Below are positions 55,300-64,000 of a DNA stretch of 64,000 bases, in pieces. Where the stretch lies: NCBI GenBank assembly GCA_946811695.1, contig OX328125.1, positions 97,317,710 to 97,381,709 of the forward strand. Direction: 5' to 3'. Below the pieces are notes generated by a model, which saw only the letters and a list, made by a program, of their open reading frames with translations, searched no databases and was not told the origin of the DNA. Position 1 is the stretch's first letter; every line of letters begins with the position of its first letter. The stretch is from Gonocerus acuteangulatus (taxonomy: Eukaryota; Arthropoda; Insecta; Hemiptera; Coreidae). The position numbers and the translations under genes are program-made.

Positions 55300-55502
55300 G
55301 TGAAGAAGTGATTTTGACTAGGCTTCGAATTGGACACTGCCATTCTTACTTAATGGAAAACAAGCAGAGACCAACCTGTGCAAGTTGTAATGAGACTTTG
55401 ACAATAAGACACATACTGTCAGATTGTAGACTTAGAAGTGACTTAGACATTCCTTGCGACTTACTACCCGTTATTATCTCTCCTCAGAGTGCTGCCTTCC
55501 AG
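55300..55502 (+). pseudogene. Jockey-like LINE ORF2 C-terminal fragment
   Basis: REEVILTRLRIGHCHSYLME and CASCNETLTIRHILSDCRLR, then SDLDIPCDLLP. This is the same cysteine-histidine C-terminal motif as at 15888, 33860 and 59777. About 65 codons remain. It abuts, tail to tail, an oppositely oriented LINE fragment at 55505. Confidence 0.75.
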
Positions 55503-55504
55503 TA

Positions 55505-55690
55505 ATCCAGGAGTCTCCTTATCGATATTTCGCTTGGGTCAAGATTGGTATCCTTTGTGTCATCAAAGCACCTAAAACGTATGTGATCTAGCCGTTCACA
55601 GTCACGGATGATGTGTATCGGCGTCTCTTCTTCTGCTCAGCACCATCTGCAGATGGGAGAGTTGACTGACTGAAGGTAGTCCATAAATGG
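55505..55690 (-). pseudogene. Second LINE C-terminal fragment, opposite strand
   Basis: The minus strand reads NSPICRWC, a stop, AEEETPIHIIRDCERLDHIR and LDPSEISIRRLLDYW. The C..C...EET..HII..C pattern is the LINE C-terminal cysteine-histidine motif, from a different family than the plus-strand neighbour. One in-frame stop. Confidence 0.6.
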
Positions 55691-56710
55691 ACACGATACT
55701 TAAACACTTTAAGACACTGAAAATATATAACAAATTATAATCATTAAACTAATCCGAATTTACTACATTCCTTTCCTATTTTATGAATTGTGCTTGCACA
55801 TTACCAAGTAACTTACATATTTTTTTTTTTTTAATTTTCGCTTGAGAATGACCATGTGATCGAAAATTAGCTGCATCGCTAATCATAATAAATCCTGATT
55901 TTGATAATGCATTTTGGCCTTACTTCCTAACCTCAACGTTTTGAGCGATCTTCACCCTGAATCTATTCCTTTTTTATTTATTTTATTTTATTTTATTTTT
56001 TTTTGTTCTCCTATTATTCTTATTGTATTTTATAAACATTTATTATTAATATGCAGTACATAACAGACAATGCAGTCATTATATTCTTTATTTACATATT
56101 TTTAAATTGATCATCTTATTTTTCTTGTTATTCATCCTCATTTTTATAATTGAGGAGTTGAATTTCAGAATGTCTCTTGTCCATTTTGAAAAAGTTTTGG
56201 AAAATCATAAAAATATCACGGAGGTCTAGGAATGTTAACAATCTTTCCAATTTTTTTCTTTTAAATTACTTTGTTGAATTCTAGAATGTTGTAATATCAA
56301 AATATAAAGATAACTCTATATATTTTTTAAGTTATTATTAACTTATTTGAAACTCAAAGCTGGACAAGAGACGTTTTGATTGAAAAATTTGAAAATAAGA
56401 GACATTTAGGTCTTCAACATCATTGTTGGAAGTTTATATTTTTTCCAATTTCAATTAATTCTTAATTTTTGATTTAGCAAATTACAGTTACAGGTTTAAA
56501 TATGCAACATTAGTGTAAAAAAATGTATTCCGAAATTTTATTACAGAAATATCATATAAAAAATTCCAACAAAAATATCATCGAGTAGCATTATGGCAGT
56601 AAATAAAAAAATGAAAATAATATCAAAAAACAGAAATTTTACAATAATCAGAAATTGTGCAGAATCAAGACTCACGGAGAACGGTCTAAAGTCGCACTTG
56701 GTCTCCTAAG
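55691..56710. other. 1 kb AT-rich sequence, nothing recognised
   Basis: Long T runs and (TTTTA)n at 55975-55995; no gene signal. Confidence 0.5.
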
Positions 56711-57164
56711 CAGGGCCGCCACATGGGGGGGGGGCTGCCCGGTACAGTTGTTCCGGCCCCGGGGGCCGTGGGGGCCCGGGCCGGGCCTCGCTAATTGGAA
56801 AAAAATGTGTAGGTTATGAGCTTGTAAAAAAAATGGGGTTGAGAAATATAGACGGGCGTAGCCTATATTTATTGGAATGGGATCTATATTTTTTTTATTG
56901 TACATAAACGACAAAACAAGTGCAGTCCCAGAATATTATATTTCATTAGGAGTCGTAATAAAACTACAAGTACCGAAAGTGACCTTTGCTACACCGATTA
57001 ATGGCTTTTATTCTAGTTTCACTCAAAACTTAAGATGAAAATAATTTTAAAATGTCCAAAGTCCTATAGCAAAGTACTAGAATTTTCAGTCTGGCTCTGA
57101 GAAGTGGGAGCCCGCCTCTGAGAAAGGGGGGCCCGTGATCTGGTCCTGGGATGTGGCGGCCCTG
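56711..57164 (+). mobile_element. hAT-type MITE, CAGGGCCGCCACAT family, copy C with internal insertion
   Basis: CAGGGCCGCCACATGGGG at left, GGGATGTGGCGGCCCTG at right. Flanking 8-mers CTCCTAAG and CTCCTATG agree at 7 of 8 positions. Relative to copy B, about 150-170 bp of extra AT-rich sequence lies inside (about 56815-56970). Confidence 0.85.
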
Positions 57165-58002
57165 CTCCTATGGGTCCTTCCTGACCATCTTCCGAATCCC
57201 GAGACATCTCGTTAGATGTTCAGTAGATAGGAACTAATGATTGAATAAAAGCCATCACTGCAACTTTCTTATTTTTCAAAAATGATAGGACTTAAGGTCT
57301 CCTCGTCTGCTATCCTTTGCCAAAGCACGGTGCTAGGTTCACAAGTTACAATAACCTTTCTATAAACTAATCATAGCGGTGAAATCACTCAGAGTTGCTA
57401 ACATTTAGACATTGCACATTCTATTAGGAGGTGATGAGAATTAAAAGCTCAGAACCGTGGGAATACATGGTTTTTTATCTATTTTCTATTCAAAAATAGT
57501 TTTGGACAAGAGACATTTGAAAATCAGAAAGTGAGCGGCTGTGTTCATGGAGGCGGGACAAAAGTCGTATTCATCCTTCTACAAGACAACCTCCATCTTG
57601 CTTCAAAGAGATGTAGACAAGAGTCGTTTTGAAAGATTATTCAATTTTCAAATTAGATTATTATGAAGGTTTTAGGGTGTTTCGAATGAAAATATCTTCA
57701 CTTTCACTCAATTATAATTGTAATATGAATAATTATTCATGACTATATATGGGTATGACTATGTAGGCATTAGCGCGCCTGTATATTGTATATATAGGCG
57801 TACATATATATGTACCTATAAGCAATTTGAGTATATTTACATAAGACAAAAGTCGCCCAAATTTGTTTAATTAATTCTTGTTCTTTGCAGTAGTTGTTGT
57901 TTTTTTTTTCAATTTATATTATTTTCATTTATTTTTTTACAAAACTGAAAACACCTGATTTATCATGAGCTAAACGCTAAAATTGCGAAGCACAAAAGAA
58001 AA
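57165..58002. other. AT-rich sequence, nothing recognised
   Basis: A degenerate GGACAAGAGACxTTTxGAAA motif recurs (about 56365, 57500, 57610). No gene. Confidence 0.4.
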
Positions 58003-58140
58003 TAAATAAATTTTAAATTTCAACGTCCATTATAATTAGCTGAGAATTTTAGGACAGGTTACCTATAGGTTACCAACCTTTTCTAGCCAGGATAGGACTG
58101 CTAGCTTCTCTTTTTTCCAAAGAAAAGCCACCCAAAACTT
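58003..58140 (+). repeat. GGTTACC-family element fragment
   Basis: AAATTTCAACGTCCATTATA, GGACAGGTTACCTATAGGTT and CTAGCCAGGATAGGACTG, matching 27961 onward; right end not found. Confidence 0.6.
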
Positions 58141-58929
58141 ATTTATTATAATGACAAATGATAATCAATTTTAAACTGCTGATCATTAATAGACATAATT
58201 GACCTTGTCACCCTAGATTACTAGGCGTAAGTACACTGTGAAAAGTAGGGTGAATATCTTATCATAAATAAAAAATGTGAAATTCTGTTTCTATTGCAGA
58301 AACAACAAAATTGAAGGTAAAAAACGGAATCTATTGTTGAGAGGATTATTAAAAAAAGAAGTAAAGCTCGTGATGATTTTTCAAGAAGGAAAATGAGAAA
58401 CCATAAACCGTAAAGTCCTTGGAGATTTGAAGAAATAATCACATTGGCCGTGGAAGTGGGAGATTCTATTAAAAAGCAACTTTAATTCCTTAGTTACCAT
58501 AATGGAATCTCGGCCTAAAGGCAGCACAACAGCTGGAATGTCATTTGGTTTAAGTAGAAGATGGAATATTGTACCGGGGTATTAGGGGAGAAACAATCAC
58601 AACAAGATGGAGAAATCCCGTTCCCGGAGAGCGAGGAGAGAGGGAGGAGGGATTAATATTCTCTCGAGTCTCAGCTAATTCTCACAGAATTGGAGACGTC
58701 CGTTAATTCAAGATTCGACGGAGCCAATCAGATTATGGCGGAGAATGGTGTAGATTTGGTCGCCTGGTTTTTAATTTGTCCAAAGGGGGGGGCTGAGGGG
58801 GGGGGGGGTGGAGGTCTCAGGGGCGTGCGCATCTGCTATGAGGATTAACTCCTCTCCGTCCCATGGGAGTGGCTTATCCTGCAACACGTTGTCCCTACTC
58901 CACATGGTCTCCGAAGCCGTAGTATAGAA
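58141..58929. other. No gene recognised; GC-richer G-run patch at 58785-58810
   Basis: 58600-58780 is less AT-biased and contains no motif I know. Confidence 0.35.
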
Positions 58930-59196
58930 GGTTTTAGCGCGTTTCCTCACTCCTTCCCTTCTTAGGGAGGAGACCTGCTTATGAGGTTGACCTCATGACA
59001 CAATCCGGAAGTGCCGGCTAGGAAATTTCACGTTTCAGAACCACTCATAGATCACGAAAATAAGTCTGTTCGTCCTCTAACTGGCGCAAAAATGCACCGA
59101 TTTTAATTATATTTATTACAAAAGTCATTCGTATGATATGAAAAGTCTAGTACGTTAACCATCAGAATCCGTCCTCCGGTACATGGTTTTCTGTGA

Positions 59197-59263
<67 letters not shown>
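58930..59263 (-). repeat. Dispersed repeat, inverted copy, with (TA)n
   Basis: Reverse complement matches 48820-49170 in order (CATGTACCGGAGGACGGATT, CTGATGGTTAACGTACTAGA, AAAATCGGTGCATTTTTG, CCGGATTGTGTCATGAGGTC, GAGGAAACGCGCTAAA). (TA)n at 59200-59263 occupies one end instead of the middle. Confidence 0.75.
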
Positions 59264-59266
<3 letters not shown>

Positions 59267-59759
59267 ATTTTATTTTATTATTTCTTTACTTCTCTTATGA
59301 CAAAAGCGTTCTTTGGAATCACTATAAGCCAGGGAACTATTAATTAAAAACTGCTGACCGCGCCAGGCCCTATCTTGTTTTTCCGAGACCATCTTACCCG
59401 TTGTTGGAAAAAAAATGGAAAAAAAACTAGATTTTTCTTGGTACTCTGCATATATATCTTAGAAAATTCTTATATAGGTTGGAAATCGTTGTAAATGTAA
59501 AGCTTCTGCTCGAAAGTTTATTAAATTTCCTACAAATATGGTTCTTGCGTGATTTAGAATAGTGTGGCCTCATTAGAAATAATCGGTGTTTAAATGGAGT
59601 AATTTTTGTTTAGAATACAGTCAATTTCCTGTTGTTGCGTCAAAGAGCTTTCATTTTAAATTTTTATTAAGAGATATTAAGAAGAAAAAAAATTAACTTT
59701 CTATTCTAATTTATATATATTTTAGGAGCTTCGCCATTTGGGTATTTTCTCCTTTCTAT
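59264..59759. other. AT-rich sequence, nothing recognised
   Basis: Spacer before a LINE insertion. Confidence 0.45.
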
Positions 59760-59772
59760 TCTAAGCCTTCCA

Positions 59773-60453
59773 TCAAATGGAACGACAAGACAGACCTGTA
59801 TGCGCATGTTGTAACGAGACATTAACAGTTAAACACATAATTACTCACTGCAGATTACGAGGCAGCCTAACAATTCCTCACGACTTACTTGCCGAAAATA
59901 GTCCACATATTAACACCATACTAACTCACTTAAAGATAATTAACCTATATTCAAAAATCTAGCCCTATCTCCAATTTACCTCCTAAAGTTAATTTAAACT
60001 AATGAACGAAATAGCCTTTATAAAATTATTTACATTTTTAAAACAATTTTTTTTTTTTTAAATTACTGATTGGCAAATTTTGCTTGTAATAGCCTTCCTC
60101 CTCTGAGGAGTCTACACTTCCCTCGGAGACAGCCCGAACGGGAAGCGAATTAAGTTAATTAACCTGCATTTAAAAATTAAGCCCTATCTCCAATATAATC
60201 TTACCTCTTCTACCCCCTTTTTTTTCACACTATTTAATATCTATTATATTACCGTATTGTTATTGTGAAATATATGATATAAAAAATATGTTATTGTTAT
60301 TATTAATTAGCTCACTAATGTACTAGCTATACTATAAAATGTACTGACTTGTTATATACACAATGTGCAAAAAGTATTTTATAATATCTTGATGTACTGT
60401 TAAAGAGCAAGTCGCCAAAAGTTGCGATACTCTTAATAAATAAATATCAAATA
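59773..60453 (+). mobile_element. 5'-truncated LINE with 13-bp target duplication
   Basis: Exact direct repeats TCTAAGCCTTCCA at 59760-59772 and 60454-60466 bound the insertion. It ends in AATAAATAAATATCAAATA rather than poly-A. The 3' UTR holds an internal duplication of TTAACCTxxATTxAAAAATxxAGCCCTATCTCCAAT (about 59938 and 60158). Truncated to the last coding segment. Confidence 0.85.
59777..59962 (+). pseudogene. LINE ORF2 C-terminal 61 codons
   Basis: RPVCACCNETLTVKHIITHC is the Jockey-like C-terminal cysteine-histidine motif, followed by RLRGSLTIPHDLLAENSPHI and a stop. RT and RNase H are absent because the copy is 5'-truncated. The Met at the start is incidental. The frame is otherwise undamaged, which fits a recent insertion. 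Confidence 0.8.
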
Positions 60454-60466
60454 TCTAAGCCTTCCA

Positions 60467-60890
60467 AATGACTCAAGGGAGCAAATTGTTCGCAGATGTG
60501 AGTTTTCATGAAATTCCTGTACGGTGCAAATGCACGGTATGTCGCCTGTCCGAGGCTGACGGTTTTGTGGTAGAAATAATTGACATTTTTAAATGTTCTT
60601 CGTGTTTGTGTAAGCTGTCAATTATGAAATTGATTAAAGAAGCTCCTTACACTCTTATATTAAACTTATAAAGCACAATTATCAGTACATGTGATGAACA
60701 CTTTTTCAATTATTGACCTTTTGAGCGCAACTCCACTCAGTTATAGCTGAGGGCTACAAAGAAATGAAACGGCTGTAAAAACCAGAACTGAACGAATTGA
60801 GTAAAAGGATCTCACTTCCTCAACGCTTTTTCCTAAATTCTAAAAGGAAACCTGCTGCTTCCTTCAAGAAGGGATAAAACGAGCTGAAAT

Positions 60891-60893
<3 letters not shown>
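60467..60893. other. No gene recognised
   Basis: A frame at 60468-60671 includes a Cys-rich stretch (CKCTVCRLSEADGF, CSSCLCKLS) but no family match is apparent to me. Confidence 0.3.

Positions 60894-60953
<60 letters not shown>
60894..60953. repeat. (TA)n(TG)n microsatellite
   Basis: About 21 TA units then about 9 TG units. Confidence 0.95.
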
Positions 60954-60954
<1 letters not shown>

Positions 60955-61001
60955 AAAAATATAAAATAAAATAACCAAGAAAGGTTTCAATTTTTTTTCA
61001 G

Positions 61002-61068
61002 GATGTCAGTGCCAGCTGGAAGCCGACCCCCCTCCAGCCCAGTCACTACTCTTTCAAAACCCAATCAG
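61002..61068 (+). CDS. Candidate 67-nt coding exon with both splice sites
   Basis: The acceptor TTTCAATTTTTTTTCAG is immediately followed by GATG and 22 codons (MSVPAGSRPPSSPVTTLSKP...), then CAATCAG|GTAAAC as donor (phase 0). The exon is clearly G+C-rich between AT-rich flanks. The peptide is Pro/Ser-rich and could start at this ATG, giving an N-terminal exon of a larger host gene. I do not recognise the gene, and no partner exon is visible within the window. It is one of the best non-transposon exon candidates here. Confidence 0.45.
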
Positions 61069-61593
61069 GTAAACTTCTAATTCCTCACAGGAATGAAAAA
61101 TTGATAAAAAATAAAATAAAAAATAATAAAAAAAATACGTTTAAAATTCCAGTTTATTTATTTAATGTAATGTGAGTTCCGTAACGGTGAAAAGAAGAAA
61201 ACAAGCCCATTAAAGTAGTATTCAGATTGTAGTGTATATATATATATTATAGCCAGAAAACAAATATTTAGGATTATTCGGATGTATGGTATCTTCAATC
61301 AGTAAGTTGTAAGGAATTGTCAAGTCGCTGAGTTGTCTAGAGAGATGGGCATAATTTTATTTATAAATAAAAATACGAATTTATTCGTAATTCATATATT
61401 TGTAAAAACGAATATAAATAAATTCGTATTCATAAGTGTTAATACGAATTAATTTGTATTTACGTATATTAAATATAAAAATACAAATAAAATTTTATTC
61501 GCAAATTTTTCTGCGAATACAAATAAATTCACAGAAAAAATTATAAATATTCACAAAAAATGTGAATATTCCCCAAAAAAATCAAGTGATTAT
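61069..61593. other. AT-rich sequence with a degenerate ACGAATTTATTCGT palindrome cluster
   Basis: From about 61345 to 61575, ATAATTTTATTTATAAATAA, ACGAATTTATTCGTAATTC and related forward and inverted motifs recur. The left edge GAGATGGGCATAATTTTATT resembles the hAT MITE ends at 5557 but no matching right end was found. Confidence 0.4.
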
Positions 61594-62032
61594 GCGCGGT
61601 GGACACTGGAGAAACTTGATTCATGAAAATGATTTCATCTAATGGGTTTTAAGAAAACGGTGCACACAGAAGCAACGGTTTCCATCAGTTTCGTGATGGA
61701 TTCTGACAAGGATGTGCTTGAGTTGTGATGGTACTCGTAGCTAAGAAATAAGAAAACATATACGCAAGTAATGGGTTTACCCGTTGACTAGGGATCCTGG
61801 TAAATTTAAGGGTTTTTTTTAGGATGTCGAAGCCAGTTTTTGATCGCTTATTAGAACTAGTAATAACGAAGAAGTTCACCGACTAGTGGATAGCTCAGAG
61901 TGCTGAGGAAAAATTAAAAATTACACTAAGATAAGTGCACACGCTGATGAAACGTGAAACTGACGCAACAGGAAACCGATTTAACGATCTTCTTGAAACC
62001 CCGTTTCTTGAAATAAATGACACTAAATTTTC

Positions 62033-62498
62033 ATAAGTACAGATGGAATGGTTGGGATTCGGCTAAATAAACCTCAATATGATTTTGTTTTAAAAAAATC
62101 TATATTTCGGACGTTTCGGCTACTCATTGGTAGCCTTCGTCAGCTAAAATGACAAAAAAAGAAATTAATACAGAAACAAACAAGACAAATTTATAATTGT
62201 GATAGGCAACAGAACTATAGATACAGTTTAACTTATAACAGAACATAACGTCTTAAAATTCTTAGAATGAGTAGAATGAAAAAGAAAATAGGTACAGTAA
62301 TTGATTTTAATAGTAATTAGTAACATTAATTGATTTTACAAAGAAATAAGAGAACTATATACCAATGACAAATATAGTAGCTAATAGTAACATTAATTAT
62401 TTTTACAAAGAAAAAAGATACTACATACCAATGGAAATGCCGAGCGGCAGAGGAAGACCAGGGTTGGCAATTAAGTAACCATTGTGAAAGTGTCTAAG
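62033..62498 (-). repeat. Left arm of the PLE inverted repeat
   Basis: Reverse complement of 63239-63703 with one base length difference. Very high identity by eye. Confidence 0.9.
62092..62156 (-). ncRNA. Hammerhead ribozyme-like motif, left PLE arm
   Basis: Minus strand: CTGACGA, stem II GGCTAC/GTAGCC with loop CAATGA, GAAAC, then GTC as cleavage triplet. There is one unpaired A before stem II. Helix III is reduced to the self-complementary ACGT, which would suit a dimeric hammerhead. Stem I is weak (GC plus TTT/AAA). Confidence 0.6.
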
Positions 62499-62650
62499 GA
62501 AAAAAGGAATCTGCAAGGGGTATATGTAACTGGAAACAGCAAGAGGTGGGGGAAACGGGCGGTAGGATCAAACAGATGTTTATGACATTTTATGACAGGA
62601 AAGGAGAAAAAGGTGTTAATGGAAGGATACCCAAGGGGCAAGGTAAAAAT

Positions 62651-62862
62651 CTAGGTAGGTGGTCGGGCGAGTATTTGGAAAATATTAGCGTACATAGGAG
62701 AAATGCCTTGTTGGTCAGTTTTGTAATTTATATTGTTTTTGTTTAAGTTTATGTGTACACATTCCGAGATCTGTAGTCTTTTTTTGTTACGTTGTGTAGA
62801 AAGAATTTTCGTGTCGTCGAAGTTAAAAATGTGTTTTTGTGTAATGGCGTGTTTTGCAAGTG
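62651..62862 (-). pseudogene. Penelope-like protein, C-terminal tail of the GIY-YIG part
   Basis: The minus strand reads SALAKHAITQKHIFNFDDTK, ILSTQRNKKRLQISECVHIN, LNKNNINYKTDQQGISPMYA and a stop. This is the C-terminal pattern of PLE endonucleases (...LA.H......F.F....I......  R...E..HI......N...). The GIY and YIG strands, the catalytic Arg region and the RT are missing on this strand. The open frame extends upstream into antisense of the other fragment, so the coding remnant begins near 62862. Confidence 0.7.
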
Positions 62863-62865
62863 CAG

Positions 62866-63315
62866 ATTCTCCACTTTCTGCAGTCCTTCTTAATTTCCCA
62901 CAATTCCCTCCCACCGCGTGCCTATGGCCTCCCCAAAATCCACAAACCTGGTAATCCCCTTCGTCCCATCATTGCCAATATAGATTCTCCCTCTTCCAGC
63001 CTCAGTAAATTTCTTCTTCCCTCATTACAAATACTTAGCCATAATAATCCCTATGATATAAAAAATTCTTTTGACCTAATTTCTAAATTATCCAACCTAA
63101 CCATTCCCCACGGCCACATTTTAGTTTCCATTGATGCCTCATCCTTATTCACTAACGTCCCACTAGCCAAAACGCTAGAAATTATCGAAAACCATTGGCC
63201 CACCCTCCACCTCCATAGCCCTCTATCCTTTGATCTGTTTAGACACTTTCACAATGGTTACTTAATTGCCAACCCTGGTCTTCCTCTGCCGCTCGGCATT
63301 TCCATTGGTATGTAG
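62866..63315 (+). pseudogene. Penelope-like reverse transcriptase, N-terminal RT motifs
   Basis: The plus frame reads LPPRAYGLPKIHKPGNPLRP, IIANIDSPSSSLSKFLLP and HILVSIDASSLFTNVPLAKT. These are the PLE RT signature (YG.PK.HK......RPI.S....P....) followed by the first catalytic Asp block (SxDxxSLFTNVP). At 63239 the frame enters the inverted arm (HNGYLIANPGLPLPLG...) and stops at 63315. The later YADD block and GIY-YIG domain are missing. Non-functional on its own. Confidence 0.85.
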
Positions 63316-63703
63316 TATCTTTTTTCTTTGTAAAAATAATTAATGTTACTATTAGCTACTATATTTGTCATTGGTATATAGTTCTCTTATTTCTTTGTAA
63401 AATCAATTAATGTTACTAATTACTATTAAAATCAATTACTGTACCTATTTTCTTTTTCATTCTACTCATTCTAAGAATTTTAAGACGTTATGTTCTGTTA
63501 TAAGTTAAACTGTATCTATAGTTCTGTTGCCTATCACAATTATAAATTTGTCTTGTTTGTTTCTGTATTAATTTCTTTTTTTGTCATTTTAGCTGACGAA
63601 GGCTACCAATGAGTAGCCGAAACGTCCGAAATATAGATTTTTTTAAAACAAAATCATATTGAGGTTTATTTAGCCGAATCCCAACCATTCCATCTGTACT
63701 TAT
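63239..63703 (+). repeat. Right arm of the PLE inverted repeat
   Basis: Inverted copy of 62033-62498. Includes the last codons of the RT frame and the terminal hammerhead region. Confidence 0.9.
63580..63645 (+). ncRNA. Hammerhead ribozyme-like motif, right PLE arm
   Basis: CTGACGA at 63593-63599, stem II GGCTAC/GTAGCC, GAAAC, cleavage triplet GTC at 63624-63626. Same sequence as the left-arm motif. Confidence 0.6.
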
Positions 63704-63859
63704 CACCTCGACGGCTAACTATCTAATCATCATGATAAATTTTCATGAAACGCCGTGTGCACCAACCTATGGTTATCTATCTATCTGTTGCAATCAAGTT
63801 TAGTTTCATGTTTCACGAAACTATTTTCATGAAAAAAGATTCTCCAGTGTTCACCGCGC

Positions 63860-64000
63860 CTTAGGTATGATCTTTTGAAATCAAACTATGCAACAATATT
63901 GCAGAATTAATATTAATACCAGTTCTATCATAAAAGTACTAAATATCTGAAAGGGACCAAAGATCTCTTTGAAATCTGAAACCTCTTTGATTCAAAAAAT
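63860..64000. other. AT-rich sequence, nothing recognised
   Basis: End of window; no feature seen. Confidence 0.4.

Larger units (their letters stand above)
62033..63703. mobile_element. Two Penelope-like element fragments, head to head
   Basis: Nearly identical inverted arms of about 465 bp (62033-62498 and 63239-63703) enclose 740 bp. The left half of the spacer encodes, on the minus strand, the C-terminal end of a GIY-YIG-containing PLE protein. The right half encodes PLE reverse-transcriptase motifs on the plus strand. Each arm ends in a terminal region with a hammerhead motif in sense with its coding piece. PLEs often integrate as truncated, inverted partial tandem copies, which would explain the arrangement. 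Confidence 0.8.
61594..63859. mobile_element. TIR element (GCGCGGTGxACACTGGAGAA) invaded by Penelope-like fragments
   Basis: GCGCGGTGGACACTGGAGAA (61594) and TTCTCCAGTGTTCACCGCGC (ending 63859) are inverted copies with one mismatch. The match continues weakly through TTCATGAAAAT...TTTC. The element's own DNA is 61594-62032 and 63704-63859; the rest is inserted Penelope-like sequence. Internal GTGCACAC and GAAACxGATTTAACGA segments match the partial copy at 7800-8010. Superfamily not identified. Confidence 0.6.

Noticed and set aside
60468..60671. Cysteine-rich 67-codon frame as a zinc-finger protein
   Set aside because: Cys spacing does not match a family I know, and the frame starts in the LINE target duplication.

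Overview
This window is AT-rich, repeat-dense eukaryotic nuclear DNA, most likely from an arthropod. There are no bacterial operons. Coding potential is broken into exon-like pieces with GT/AG junctions. The recognisable proteins are those common in arthropod genomes: a BEL/Pao polyprotein, a Ty3/gypsy remnant, Jockey-like and CR1-like LINE pieces, a Penelope-like element (PLE), PIF/Harbinger and pogo/Tigger transposase relics, and MADF/BESS exons. The order or species cannot be fixed from the sequence alone. Family names come from recognising motifs by eye; no search was run.

Layout. 1-8 kb: a possible two-exon host-like gene (34 nt of coding exon 1 at 2243, terminal exon 7120-7721) whose intron holds a decayed protein relic (HGERFHQ motif). 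The relic is split by an internally deleted Gypsy element (3092-4811) and by a hAT-type MITE with a perfect 8-bp target duplication (5557-5989). 8.5-11.5 kb: Harbinger transposase relic, a hammerhead-ribozyme motif, a MADF-BESS pseudogene, a pogo/Tigger relic and another repeated-protein relic. 15.9-16.9 kb: a 5'-truncated LINE with RNase H domain, poly-A tail and 10-bp target duplication. 18.7-21 kb: a CR1-like LINE reverse transcriptase with one frameshift. 21-28.9 kb: hAT MITE, a 44-bp minisatellite element, a Jockey RT fragment, a MADF half exon, and small inverted-repeat elements with tRNA-like inserts.

29-33.1 kb holds three unrelated tandem arrays (102-bp x14, about 25-bp over 1 kb, 31-bp x16). 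37.2-43.5 kb is an apparently intact, young BEL/Pao retrotransposon on the minus strand: identical 309-bp LTRs, a 4-bp target duplication and a 1722-codon open frame. 43.5-49.2 kb is a dense cluster of inverted-repeat elements, a Helitron candidate and a dispersed repeat family. 51.9-54.7 kb is a satellite whose units are 82 and 123 bp, multiples of 41. 55-61 kb has LINE tails (one with a 13-bp target duplication), a third hAT MITE copy and a small candidate exon at 61002-61068. 61.6-63.9 kb is a TIR element invaded by two head-to-head PLE fragments, each carrying a hammerhead-like motif in sense.

The window therefore reads as intergenic or intronic DNA shaped by successive, often nested, transposon insertions. 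Only the BEL/Pao element looks potentially functional. The candidate host exons (2243/7120, 17686, 48544, 61002) need transcript evidence.
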